DNA of 64,000 nucleotides, taken from positions 101,002,140 through 101,066,139 of the forward strand of contig NW_026262712.1 of the NCBI RefSeq assembly GCF_021869535.1. The letters are read 5' to 3'. Numbering within the stretch: the stretch's first letter is position 1; each line of letters starts with the position of its first letter. This stretch comes from Mytilus californianus. Lineage: Eukaryota; Mollusca; Bivalvia; Mytilida; Mytilidae. Of the stretch, positions 1 to 12,300 are shown one piece after another. Under the pieces are notes generated by a model. The model was not told the origin of the DNA and did no database searches. It saw only the letters and a list, made by a program, of their open reading frames with translations. The translations under genes and the position numbers were made by a program.

Positions 1-85
1 AGAGAATAATGGCCAAAAAATATAAAGAGTAGAGAAATGAAGGACCCCCATCCAGACCCTCGTACATCTGTTGTGAATTTTATTA

Positions 86-343
<258 letters not shown>

Positions 344-500
344 TTAAATTCTGGAATTTTAGAAGTCTTCGGAAAATTTAAATCAAAAGGAAATTAGAAA
401 TGTCCCTAGGTCTTCAGTAGTTGTTTTCATTTTGAATTATATTGAATATAAAAATTACTCTGTCAGGCAAAGTTGACCATATATGGATTTTCCTATTCTC

Positions 501-820
501 TTTATATCTTGGTGTACGTATTACTACACCCTGGCTTTCAAATGTTTAATTCTCTTTATATCTTGGTGTACGTATTACTACACCCTGGCTTTCAAATGTT
601 TAATTCTCTTTATATCTTGGTATACGTATTACTACACCCTGGCTTTCAAATGTTTAATTCTCTTTATATCTGGGTGTACGTATTACTACACCCTGGCTTT
701 CAAATGTTTAGTTATCTTAAATCTTGGTGTACGTATTACTACACCCTGTCTTTCAAATGTTTAGTTCTTTTATATCTTGGTGTACGTATTACTACACTCT
801 GGTTTTCAAATGTTTAAGTT
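501..820. repeat. 54-bp tandem repeat, about 6 copies
   Basis: The unit starts TTTATATCTTGG and recurs at 501, 555, 609, 663, 717 and 769 (the last step is 52). Each unit has an imperfect or perfect dyad, GGTGTA-8 nt-TACACC. Because 54 is a multiple of three, long open frames arise here by chance of periodicity; I do not consider them genes. The array sits in the ABCC intron between the 140-316 and 1365-1485 exons. Confidence 0.93.
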
Positions 821-1364
821 TTAGCATTCCTGATGATGAAGGTTTAATCTTGGAAAGTGCTTCGGACACACCACATTTAAGATTTAATGTCATGATTATT
901 TTTCCGAAAAACCTATAAACATTTTTTTTAAAGAGGGACTGAAATATTGTTCACTTTAAGATGACATATTCTTTTGTAATTAATCTATATTGGTGTTAAG
1001 TCAAACAATGGAATTCCGTCATTACTATTACACTATTTTAATACTCATTGTTTTTTATACCATGAATTGGAATTTTTCAACTTAATATCATTACCAAAGA
1101 TTATGGCAAATGTGTATTTTCTTTCCATATTGTTATTTTTCTTTGCCTTTTTCTGTTATCTCTTAATAAGTGCACATGTTGCATTGCTTCTATATGCGCG
1201 TATTTACAGTGACACCTCAGATAGCAATGCACATAATAACTTCATTACTCTACATTGCAACACTTTTACAACAGGTCTACAGATATCAATTATAATTGTA
1301 TTTATTTCATACAAGGTCAATGAGGAACGGGAGATCGTAAGTAAAAGATATATTTCACCTTTAC

Positions 1365-1485
1365 TCTAACACTGCCCTTGACCTTAGTCATATCTCTTAA
1401 TATTGAAGACAGCAATCTTGATTTACCACACCCTACATGACCAACTGCAACTACTAATTTTTTTTCCGGTATAGTAATGTTGATA
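1365..1485 (-). CDS. ABCC transporter exon with Walker A motif
   Basis: A 121-bp minus-strand exon runs from a TTTTCAG acceptor to a GTAAAG donor. It encodes ITIPEKKLVVAVGHVGCGKS and then SRLLSSILRDMTKVKGSVR. GHVGCGKS is a Walker A (P-loop) ATP-binding motif, and the spacing from the preceding beta strand is normal for an ABCC NBD1. The first base completes an AA-T codon split with the 3213-3279 exon, and the last codon is complete, so it joins the 140-316 exon in frame 0. No stop or missing key residue is seen, so nothing here shows the gene to be dead. Confidence 0.9.
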
Positions 1486-2279
1486 CTGAAAAATACATGT
1501 TGATACAAATAACTATTATTACAATGATTTCATTATCTGCATGAAAACTGGTGAAGCGAGAACATTAGAAAAGTAGCTCTTTATCGATTAAGGTGGCAAA
1601 ATCCTGTTAAACAGTGTTATCAAAAAATTTAACTTTGTGAAAAACACACTGATTCCCACAACGAATAAACAGAATATAAAATCTTCAATATGCTGGAGAG
1701 TTAAACAATGTCCTTACCATGAAACTGTTTCCCGAAATCTACCCTTTTCGACACATATGTTTTTGAAGATGATGCAAGTTTGTCAATGAGACCATTAGCT
1801 ATACAGACCAAAGAAAAACATGTTCATCGTCATATAATATGCAATATGATTTTATTTTGTTTGTGTGAATATAACGATTAAAAATGCCCGTTCATGAAAA
1901 AAACATCATGAGAAATTTATTTACATAGCAAAATTTTAAACCAATTTTAAACAAAGCTTAACTTCTGTTCCAATCTTTGTTATAATGAAATGGAAATTAT
2001 ATCACTATATGGTAATTGTGTTCTTATTCTAATTTGTTTTCATTATTATTGTATACCAAATCGTTTTCTAGCAAACTTATAACCAATAGTCTCCTTCCTA
2101 TGGACGTGCAAGTAGGATTCCATTTGTTGGCAATGGCGACAATTGTTTTCACTATACTTTCCACTTTAATAGGTAAAATGTACAGATATATGACAATGCA
2201 TGACTTCAACTTTTTGAAGACTTGATATAACTCAAGTTTTTAATTGGAGTTCATGTTCAACAAAGCTTTAGCTTTTTGT

Positions 2280-2800
2280 GTGTGCAGGTTGGTCTAAATA
2301 CTTCGTTGTCTCGATTGTGTGTTGTCCCCATGATTTCAGTAGTGTGATCTCCTCTTTAAAAAAGCTAGGGTTCGATTGCTCACAAACATGAGTAACCCCA
2401 TCACATTCTATGTGTACCTGTCCCAATCAAGAGCCTAAAATTCAGTGATTGTCACTGTTTGTTGGCTGTCATATTTGCTTCTCATTTATTGTTTTGTCAT
2501 AAATCAGACCGTTGCTTTTCTCTTTTGGATAGTATTACATTTTTTTTAGGTTTGTTTTTGTTAGTCTTGTATATCTTTTAATTTTAGTTCATTTATATGT
2601 CTTGGAGTTTAGTATGACGTCTATTTTCACTGAATTAGTACCCATTTTTGTTTAGGGGCCAGCTGAAGCCCGCCTCCGGGTGCGAGATTTTCCCGCTGTG
2701 TTGAAGACCCATTGATGGCCTTCGGCTGTTTTCTGCTCTTTGGCCGGGTTGTTGTCTCTTTGACACATTCCCCATTTCCCATTTCCATTCTCAATTTTAT
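2280..2800 (+). repeat. Reverse-transcriptase element 3' tail, type B (diverged)
   Basis: The last ~165 bases match the ends of the copies at 26966-28152 (inverted) and 50105-50703. Shared blocks include GGGGCCAGCTGAAG, CTTTGACACATTCCCC and the terminal CATTCTCAATTTTAT. The part before it (ACCTGTCCCAATCAAGAGCC, then ACCGTTGCTTTTCTC) looks like a diverged 3' UTR of the same family. The copy is truncated at its 5' end and carries no coding sequence. It lies in an intron of the ABCC gene. Confidence 0.75.
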
Positions 2801-3212
2801 TTCTTTTTGTTTGTATGTTTTCATAGGTATATGTCGACTTCCCTTAAAATAACATGATTTAATATATCTAAAGGTAGATGTAAACTATATCATTGCACAT
2901 TAAAAGTTCATGACTACCGGTGCATTGGGTAGCCTTGTTGTTGTGTAAAAAAAATAATCCATTTGTTTATGTTTTATACACTGTTGATACACTATCATTT
3001 TCTCTGAACTGTTTTCTAGTAAGTGTTTTTTTTTTGTTTTTTTTTTTTTTTTGCTTTGCTGATCTTTTTTTTTTTTTAAATCTAATACTTTCGAAATATT
3101 CAATTCAACATGATAGAGATTTCCAAAACTTGTATTTTGTCGATGTCAATTATTGCAATATATTACACATGACAGCATCAATATATGTACGCATATACGA
3201 CTCAAAACATAC
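2800..3212. other. Intron of the ABCC gene, T-rich
   Basis: Apart from long T runs at about 3026-3077 I see no gene or repeat unit here. Frames in this stretch are low-complexity and not credible. Confidence 0.6.
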
Positions 3213-3279
3213 TTTCTAAAGCATTTCCCGCCATCTGGTTCCCAAGAGAATGTTCCATCTTCAATTACTATTGCATCAT
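3213..3279 (-). CDS. ABCC transporter exon, start of NBD1
   Basis: A 67-bp minus-strand exon lies between a T-rich acceptor (ttttttattcag) and a GTATGT donor. It encodes DAIVIEDGTFSWEPDGGKCF, the strand and conserved Trp (FSW) that open the first nucleotide-binding domain of ABCC proteins. It begins two bases into a codon and ends with two bases of a codon completed by the 1365-1485 exon, so the phases agree. The preceding exons should encode transmembrane domain 1. I found no convincing TMD1 exon between here and the satellite array that starts about 3 kb upstream, so the 5' part may lie beyond the array or be missing. Confidence 0.82.
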
Positions 3280-3339
3280 CTGAATAAAAAAAAATTGTAT
3301 ATATAAAAACGATCGTTGCTTTTGAATTATCTATATGAA

Positions 3340-4195
3340 AAAATTCTAAGGGGTTCCGCGGAACCCTGTGTCTCGCCTACGATTGCTTCTGTTAGTGTAA
3401 AAGTGTAATATTGACTTAAAAGTTGAGTCCATTTATCAGTAAAATTGAGAATTTTTAAGATGCTATTTCTTGGTCTTGAAGATTACCTTCTGTCCAAGTT
3501 GCAATACAATCCATGAAGGTTTACAAATTTATCATGTCAAATCAAATTAATCCCAGACTGTCTGTAAATGTCAATTGTAAAATACTAAGTCCATCTATCA
3601 GAAAAATACTGAAGCTGAAAATGTATTTTCAAAACTTTGCATCAGACATTATCTCTTAATCATAAAACCAAAAACTGCCAAAATTACATAAAATTCTATG
3701 AAGGTTTGACCAAGTATTTAATGTGTAACAAACTTTAACCCCAGACTGTCACTATCTACTTGTTAACTATATAAAAAACAAACTTCATTTATCAGTAAAA
3801 TATGGGAAAAAATTCTCTGGATATTGTAATTTGGTCATAAACAAGCTTCTGTCCAAACTTTATAAAATTCCAAGAAGGTTTGACAAAGTTAATGATGACT
3901 GACAAACTTTAACATCAGACTGAATCTGTATGTTAACTGTAAAATATTATAAATCCACTTATCAGTTAAATATGGAAAAATTAACATTTTACTCTGGATA
4001 CTGTGTTTCAGTCATAATCAAGCCTCTGTTCAATAAAATTCCGTGATGCTTTGACAAAGTTATTGATGTGTAAAAAAACTTTAACCATAGACTGAACCTA
4101 AATATTGACGCCACCGACCCCGACGATGGAATCTAGGATTGGTATGTCTCGCTTTCGCGAAATAAAGTTCGCAGGCTCGACAAAAATGACAAATT
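3340..4195. repeat. Tandem repeat of ~175 bp, about 4 degenerate copies, with palindromic edge
   Basis: Related blocks recur at about 3490, 3668, 3848 and 4025. Each has a form of CTGTCCAAACTTTATAAAATTCC, AGGTTTGACAAAGTT, CCCAGACTG and ATCAGTAAAATATGG spaced the same way. The left edge starts with a perfect 16-bp palindrome GGGTTCCGCGGAACCC at about 3354. The right edge has CTCGCTTTCGCGAAATAAAG. It probably belongs to an interspersed family, because the two edges look non-random, but no terminal inverted repeat or target duplication was found. Confidence 0.7.
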
Positions 4196-4759
4196 CGTTG
4201 GATATATAAAAAAAACAATCTTGATATGATTGTATTTTAAAAATACTTATTTAGACCACTTTCCATAAAAATAAAATCAACAGTCGTGATTCGTTAATAG
4301 TTATTTTTAGTAACTTCGACAATAGAAATTGCTCGATATATTCTTTGAAAGAGATATGCAATAATTTATTTTCAATAGATGCATTTGAAAAAATTATTCT
4401 TTGCACTAGTTAACGGACGTCTCTTTGAAAATACAACATATCATACTATGTTCATAATGTCATGTTATCATCCATATATAAGAATATTCCATTAGAGTTG
4501 ATGAGTGCTTTGAATACACCTTATTGCTATTTGTCCGCCATTACTGGACATCACAAAGGTTCCCGTAAAATGTTGACGTCATAATAAAAAATATCTGACG
4601 CCACAATGGAAAAGTGATTGTTGTATGACGTCAACGGTTCAAGTCGGACAGATTCCCAGGTCAGCCGGGACAGAATTCCAAATAGCGATAAGGTGTATGG
4701 TAGTAATATATGATCACTATGTTCAGGAGGATGAATTCTAATATATATACGTAAAATAC

Positions 4760-4856
4760 CTGTTTGGTTTTGGAATAAAATCCTGGATCTGGATTCCCTT
4801 ATCAACCATTAACGCATCCAAGTCATAAACTAGAGCCTTTACATAGTCAGTTCCAT
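4760..4856 (-). CDS. Candidate exon of unknown function
   Basis: A clean open segment lies between an AG acceptor (GATATTGGTAG) and a CAG/GTATTT donor on the minus strand. It encodes GTDYVKALVYDLDALMVDKG followed by IQIQDFIPKPN. I do not recognise it. It lies just 3' of the cysteine-protease-like frame and could be a further exon of that gene. It is not phase-compatible with direct splicing to the ABCC exon at 3213-3279 (it ends with two codon bases and that exon starts with two). Transcript evidence would decide it. Confidence 0.3.
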
Positions 4857-4865
4857 CTACCAATA

Positions 4866-5529
4866 TCACATATTATAACTACCTACAAATACAGGCGATA
4901 AATTAAAGTCAGCACCATTGTACATCGATGATACATACAGTATCAGCTCATTCAGATTTGAAAATGTAAGCAAAATAGCAGCACCATCTAAAAATGGAAA
5001 AAACTTGATTATCTCGAAAATGTGAATCAAACAAATAGTAATTATTATCACTACGAAATATACTTATTGTAAGACCTGTTGATGTGAACAAATTAGAATC
5101 GGATATATCAAATGCAGTTCTCAGTGCTGTTGATATATCAGTTGACAATGATTGCTGATCGCCATTATGTCCAACAACTCCAAAGAATAAATCATCATGT
5201 ACAAGTACATTAAACTGTCTACCCCACATGCGAACATCATTTGGGGCCTTGCTGTGTTGCAAGTATCTTGGGTTATCAGGAAATAAGATGCGATCATATA
5301 AATTGCTGCCTTCAATAATAATTTCATCTATAGTCGTAGACGTCCAGCTAGAGGGATCATTAAACTGAACATTGCAAAAAGCTAATAAAGCAACAGATGC
5401 CACTATAGTGCACCGACACCCTTGCCCATAACTATACCGTGATGCTTGGTGTTTGCTTCCTTGAACACACGAACTTGTTTGTTTGTTTTCTATTCTTCTA
5501 ATCAGCTGTTTATCAATCGTCCGTTTTGT
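4866..5529 (-). pseudogene. Cysteine-protease-like gene fragment (Cys ... Asp-Ser-His)
   Basis: An open frame runs on the minus strand from just after a stop at 5532-5530. It encodes a Cys-containing block GQGCRCTIVASVALLAFC, then NDPSSWTSTTIDEIIIEG, then YYLFDSHFRDN, about 125 residues after the Cys block. A Cys near a GxxC-T-x5-L block and a later D-x-H are the pattern of papain-fold deubiquitinase-like (C76-type) proteases; similar domains are common in transposon-borne animal proteins. After FDSHFRDN the frame is broken at a T-run near 5000. The next frame continues DGAAILLTFSNLNELILYVS (5051-4866), which is the expected next strand of the same domain. So this copy has one frameshift, or the T-run was miscounted. 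There is no upstream ATG, so the 5' end is missing or on another exon. The family assignment is by motif only. Confidence 0.55.
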
Positions 5530-6310
5530 TTACACAAGAAATCAATGAAAGGACATCTTCATATCAACTCCGTGATTTAAATATTTTCTAATCAGTATGT
5601 CCAAGCAATGAAAAATATGAGGATACTATTTTTATTCATAGAGCACACGTTTTGTGTATTTACTATTTATTATAGTTTATGAAGAAATATAACAAAACAC
5701 TAAAGCATGATGGTAGCATCATTCAATCGATAAGGGGTCAACAGCTAATCATCGCTGGGGACGTCATCGCTGAGCACGTTAGTCCACGGAGAGGACGCTA
5801 AGGAGAGATAACTGTGTCTGTATTATATATTTGAGATGTGTCATAGTTATCTCGCTTTAGATAAGTTTTAGGTTGACGGCTTATAACAAGAGAAGTTTTT
5901 GAAGTAACATGAGGTTTTATAATATTTTTTGAATAACTCTCTAAATAAAGTTTCCATGAGACAGCAACCAAAATGTAATCGAAAAAGATGTTATGTAGTA
6001 TTTAAAATTACAAAGATAGAAAACAAATGTATACTGTATTTACACTTGACAGCGATTTCAGTATAAATATGCAAGCTTTTGTAAATCTTCTTCTAAAACA
6101 ATTATAAACCTCAATAATTATAATTTTAAATGTATATTTTGAAATCGTCCTTTGGCAAAAATATCTGAACAATCTTATAGCATGTCCTCATATACCATAT
6201 ACAATGTACAAACAACTACCTGCTCGATGATCTATTTTTTATGCCAAAATATTTCTACAAGTATTTGAAACATTCCTGAGCTTGATTTGTTTTTTTAATT
6301 TCGACTGAAA
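5530..6310. other. No gene seen
   Basis: AT-rich unique-looking sequence between the protease fragment and the satellite array. No splice-bounded exon, RNA gene or terminal repeat was found. Confidence 0.5.
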
Positions 6311-9300
6311 GGTCAATACCGCTAATAGAAGGTATGCACCCTACGTCTTCAGCATGGATTTTTTTTTATTTTCATTAAACACTCCGTAAATGTTCATCAG
6401 ATGTATGCTATCCAAACGTCCTGAGCGTGGATTTATTGAGAGGACTACTGTTTATTTTTTTGTTATAATTTTAAGTAAGAGAATGTTCATAGCAGGGATG
6501 CATATTCAACATCCTGAGTTTTGATTTTTCTTATGTCCACTAAAAAGTCCTGTTATGGCCATAAAAGGTGCGCCTTTCCAACGTCCTGAGCGTGGATTTA
6601 TTCTGATGTACTTTAAAAATTGATTATAAAGTCGTCATACACTGTGAATATAAAAAAGAAGATGTGGTATGATTGCTAATGACACAACTCTCCACAAGAG
6701 ACCAAATGACATAGAAATTAACAACTATAGGTCATCGTAAAGCCTTAAACAATGAGAAAAAGCCCATACCGAATAGTCAGCTATAAAATGTCCCGAAATA
6801 ACAAATGGAAAACAGTTCAAACCAGAAAACTAACGACCTAATTAATGTACAAATAGATTCTGCTATCGACTGGTAAGTCATGATATGGTCATAGAAAATA
6901 TACACATCCAATGTCCTGAGCGTGGATTTATTTTGTTCTCGAAAAGTCGTTATAATATGCTCATAGAAGGTATGTATATCCAACTTCCTGAGCTTGGATT
7001 AATTCTGATGTCCACTAAAAAGTCATATAATGGTCATAGAAGATTGCTACATCCAACGTCCCGGGCGTTTATTATTTCTGATGTCCAATAAAAGTCATCT
7101 GATGGTCATAAAAGATTGGCAAATCGAATTCCTAAGCGTGGATTAATTCTGATGTTCTCTAAGAGTCATATAATAGTCATAGCAGATTGGCACATCCAAC
7201 GTCCTGAGCGTGAATTAATTCCGATGGCCACTAAAAAGTCATATAATGGTCATAGAAGATTGGCACATCCAACGTCCTCAGCGTAGATTAATTCTGATGG
7301 CCACTAATCAGTCATATAATGGTCATAGCAGATTGGCACATCCAACGTCCTGAGCGTGGATTAATTCTGATGGCCTCTAAAAAGTCATATAATGGTCATA
7401 GCAGATTAGCACATCCAACGTCCTGACCGTGGATCAAATCTGATGGCCACTAAAAAGACATAAAATGGTCCTAGCAGACTGGCACATACAACGTCCTGAG
7501 CGTGGATCAAATCTGATGGCCACTAAAAAGTCATATAATGGTCATAGAAGATTGGCACATCCAACGTCTTGAGCGTGGATTAATTCGGATGGCCACTAAA
7601 AAGACATAAAATGGTCATAGCAGATTGGCACATCCAACGTCTTGAGCGTGGATCAAATCTGATGGCCACTAAAAAGTCATATAATGGTCATAGAAGATTG
7701 GCACATCCAACGTCCTGAGCGTCGACTAATTCTGATGGCCACTAAAAAGTCAAATAATGGTCATAGCAGATTGGCACATCCAACGTCCTGACCGTGGATT
7801 AATTCTGATGGCCACTAAAAAGACATATAATGGTCATAGAAGATAGGCACATCCAACGTTCTGAGCGTGGATTAATACTAATGGCCACTTAAATGTCATA
7901 TTATGGTCATAGCAGATTAGCACATCCAACGTCCTGAGCGTGGATCAAATCTGATGGCCTCTAAAAAGTCATAGAATGATCATAGAAGATTGACACATCC
8001 AACGTCCTGAACGTGGATTAATTCTGATGTCCTCAAAAACGTCATATAATGGTTATAGAAGATAGGCACATCCAACGTTCTGAGCGTGGATTAATTCTGA
8101 TGGCCACTTAAATGTCATCAAATGGTCATAGAAGATTGGCACATCCAACGTCCTGAGCGTGGATCAAATCTGATGTCCTCAAAAAAGTCATATAATGGTC
8201 ATAGAAGATTGGCACATCCAACGTCCTGAGCGTGGATTAATTCTGACGGCCACTCAAAAGTCATATAATGGTCATAGCAGATTGGCACATCCAACGTCCT
8301 GAGCGTCGACTAATTCTGATGGCCACTAAAAAGTCAAATAATGGTCATAGCAGATTGGCACATCCAACGTCCTGACCGTGGATTAATTCTGATGGCCACT
8401 AAAAAGACATATAATGGTCATAGAAGATAGGCACATCCAACGTTCTGAGCGTGGATTAATACTAATGGCCACTTAAATGTCATATTATGGTCATAGCAGA
8501 TTGGCACATCCAACGTCCTGAGCGTGGATCAAATCTGATGGCCACTAAAAAGACACAAAATGGTCATAGCAGATTGGCACATCCAACGTTCTGAGCGTGG
8601 ATCAAATCTGATGGCCACTAAAAAGTCATAAAATGGTCATAGAAGGTTGGCACAACCAACGTCCTGAGCGTGCATTAATTCTGATGTCCTCAAAAAAGTC
8701 ATATAATGGTCATAGAAGATTGGCACATACAACGTCCTGAGCGTGGATTATTTCTGATGGCCACTAAAAAGTCATATAATGGTCATAGCAGATTGGCACA
8801 TCCAACGTCCTGAGCGTGGATTAATTCGGACGTCCTAAAAAAAGTCATATAATGGTCATAGAAGATTGGCTTATACAACGTCCTGAGCGTGGATTAATTC
8901 TGTATCCACTAAAAAGTCATATAATCGTCATAGCAGATTGGCACATCCAACGTCCTGAGAGTGGATCAAATCTGATTGCCACTAAAAAGACACAAAATGG
9001 TCATAGCAGATTGGCACATCCAACGTTCTTAGCGTGGATCAAATCTGATGGCCACTAAAAAGTCATATAATGGTCATAGAAGATTGGCACATCCAACGTC
9101 CTCAGCGTGGATCAAATCTGATGGCCACTAAAAAGACACAAAATGGTCATAGCAGATTGGCACATTCAACGTCCTGAGCGTGGATCAAATCTGATGGCCA
9201 CTAAAAAGACACAATATGGTCATAGCAGATTGGCACATCCAATGTCCAGAGCGTGGATTAATTCTGATGTCCTCAAAAAAAGTCATATAATGGTCATAGA

Positions 9301-12300
9301 GGATTGACACATCCAACGTCCTGAGCGTGGATTAATTCTGATGTCTACTAAAAAGTCATATAATGGTCATAGCAGATTGGCACATCCAACGTCCTGAGGG
9401 TGGATCAAATCTCATGGCCACTAAAAAGACAAAAAATGGTCATAGCAGATTGGCACATCCAACGTCCTGAGCGTGGATCAAATCTGATGGCCACTAAAAA
9501 GTCATAAAATGGTCGAAGAAGATTGGCACATCCAACGTCTTTGAGCGTGGATTAATTCTGATGTCCTCAAAAAAGTCATATAATGGTCATAGAAGATTGG
9601 CACATCCACCGTCCTGAGCGTGGATTAATTCTGATGTCCTCAAAAAAGTCATATAATGGTCATAACAGATTGGCACATCCAACGTCCTGAGCGTGGATCA
9701 AATCTGATGGCCACTACACTAAAAAGATACAAAATGGTCATAGCAGATTGGCAAACCCAACGTCATGAGCGTGGATTAAATCTGATGGCCACTAAAAAGT
9801 CATAAAATGGTCATAGAAGATTGGCACATCCAACGTCCTGAGCGTGGATTAATTCTGATGTTCTGAAAAAAGTCATATAATGGTCATAGAAGATTGGCAC
9901 ATACAACGTACTGAGCGTGGATTAATTCTGATGTCTACTAAAATGTCATATAATGGTCATAGCAGATTGGCACATCCAACGTCCTGAGGGTGGATCAAAT
10001 CTGATGGCCACTAAAAAGACAAAAAATGGTCATAGCAGATTGGCACATCCAACGTCCTGAGCGTGGATCAAATCTGATGGCCACTAAAAAGTCATAAAAT
10101 GGTCATAGAAGATTGGCACATCCAACGTCCTGAGCGTGGATTAATTCTGATGTCCTCAAAAAAGTCATATAATGGTCATAGAAGATTGGCACATCCAACG
10201 TCCTGAGCGTGGATTAATTCTGATGTCCTCAAAAAAGTCATATAATGGTCATAGAAGATTGGCACATCCAACGTCCTGAGCGTGGATTAATTCTGATGTC
10301 CTCAAAAAAGTCATATAATGGTCATAACAGATTGGCACATCCAACGTCCTGAGCGTGGATCAAATCTGATGGCCACTACACTAAAAAGACACAAAATGGT
10401 CATAGTAGATTGGCAAATCCAACGTCATGAGCGTGAATCAAATCTGATGGCCACTAAAAAGTCATAAAATGGTCATAGAAGATTGGCACATCCAACTCCT
10501 GAGCGTGGATTAATTCTGATGTTCTGAAAAAAGTCATATAATGGTCATAGAAGATTGGCACATACAACGTACTGAGCGTGGATTAATTCTGATGTCTACT
10601 AAAAAGTCATATAATGGTCATAGCAGATTGGCACATCCAACGTCCTGAGGGTGGATCATATCTGATAGCCACTAAAAAGTCATATAATGGTCAAAGCAGA
10701 TTGGCACATCCAATGTCCTGAGCGTGGATTAAATCTGATTGCCACTAAAAAGACACAAAATGGTCATAGCAGATTGGCACATCCAACGTCCTGAGAGTGG
10801 ATCAAATCTGATTGCCACTAAAAAGACACAAAATGGTCATAGCAGATTGGCACATCCAACGTCCTGAGCGTGAATCAAATCTGATGGCCACTAAAAAGTC
10901 ATAAAATGGTCATAGAATATTGGCACATCCAACGTCCTGAGCGTGGATCAAATCTGATGGCCACTAAAAAGTCATAAAATGGTCATAGAAGATTGGCACA
11001 TCCAACGTCCTGAGCGTGGATCAAATCTGATGGCCACTAAAAAGTGACAAAATGGTCATAGCAGATTGGCACATCCAACGTCCTGAGCGTGGATCAAATC
11101 TGATGGCCACTAAAAAGTCATATAATGGTCATAGAAGATTGGCACATCCAACGTCCTGAGCGTGGATCAAATCTGATGGCCACTAAAAAGACACAAAATG
11201 GTCATAGCAGATTGGCACATCCAACGTCCTGAGCGTGGATCAAATCTGATGGCCACTAAAAAGACACAAAATGGTCATAGCAGATTGGCACATCCAACGT
11301 CCAGAGCGTGGATTAATTCTGATGTCCTCAAAAAAAGTGATATAATGGTCATAGAGGATTGACACATCCAACGTCCTGAGCGTGGATTAATTCTGATGGC
11401 CTCTAAAAAGTGATATAATGGTCATAGCAGATTGGCACATCCAACGTCCTGAGGGTGGATCAAATCTGATTGCCACTAAAAAGTCACAAAATGGTCATAG
11501 CAGATTGGCACATCCAACGTCCTGAGCGTGGATCAAATCTGATGGCCACTAAAAAGTCATAAAATGGTCATAGCAGATTGGCACATCCAACGTCCTGAGC
11601 GTGGATCAAATCTGATGGCCACTAAAAAGACACAAAATGGTCATAGCAGATTGGCACATCCAACGTCCTGAGCGTGGATTAATTCTGATGTCCTCAAAAA
11701 AAGTCATATAATGGTCATAGCAGATTGGCACATCCAACGTCCTGAGGGTGGATCAAATCTGATAGCCAATAAAAAGTCATAAAATGGTCATAGCAGATTG
11801 GCACATCCAATGTCCTGAGCGTGGATCAAATCTGATTGCCACTAAAAAGACACAAAATGGTCATAGCAGATTGGCACATCCAACGTCTTGAGCGTGGATC
11901 AAATCTGATGGCCACTAAAAAGACATAAAATGGTCATAGAAGATTGGCACATCCAACGTTCAGAGCGTGGATTAATTCTGATGTCCTCAAAAAAAGTCAT
12001 ATAATGGTCATAGAGGATTGACACATCCAACGTCCTGGTCGTGGATTAATTCTGATGGCCACTCAAAAGTCATATAATGGTCATGGCACATTGGCACATC
12101 CAACGTCCTGAGCGTGGATCAAATCTGATGGCCACTAAAAAGTCATAACATGGTCATAGCAGATTGGCACATCCAACGTCCTGAGCGTGGATCAAATCTG
12201 ATGGCCACTAAAAAAACACAAAATGGTGGTAACACATTGGCACATCCAACGTCCTGAGCGTGGATCAAATCTGATGGCCACTAAAAAGTCATAACATAGT

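Noticed and set aside
473-918. Overlapping open frames of up to 114 codons in the 54-bp repeat
   Set aside because: Three frames are open only because the period is divisible by three; the products are simple repeats.
2075-2176. Plus-strand segment between a TTTTCTAG acceptor and an ATAG/GTAAAA donor encoding a hydrophobic stretch (LLPMDVQVGFHLLAMATIVF)
   Set aside because: It faintly resembles an ABCC transmembrane exon, but it is on the strand opposite to the ABCC exons that flank it and carries no diagnostic motif.
2365-2400. GGTTCGATTGC, resembling a tRNA B box
   Set aside because: No A box at proper spacing and no cloverleaf; it lies in a retroelement tail.
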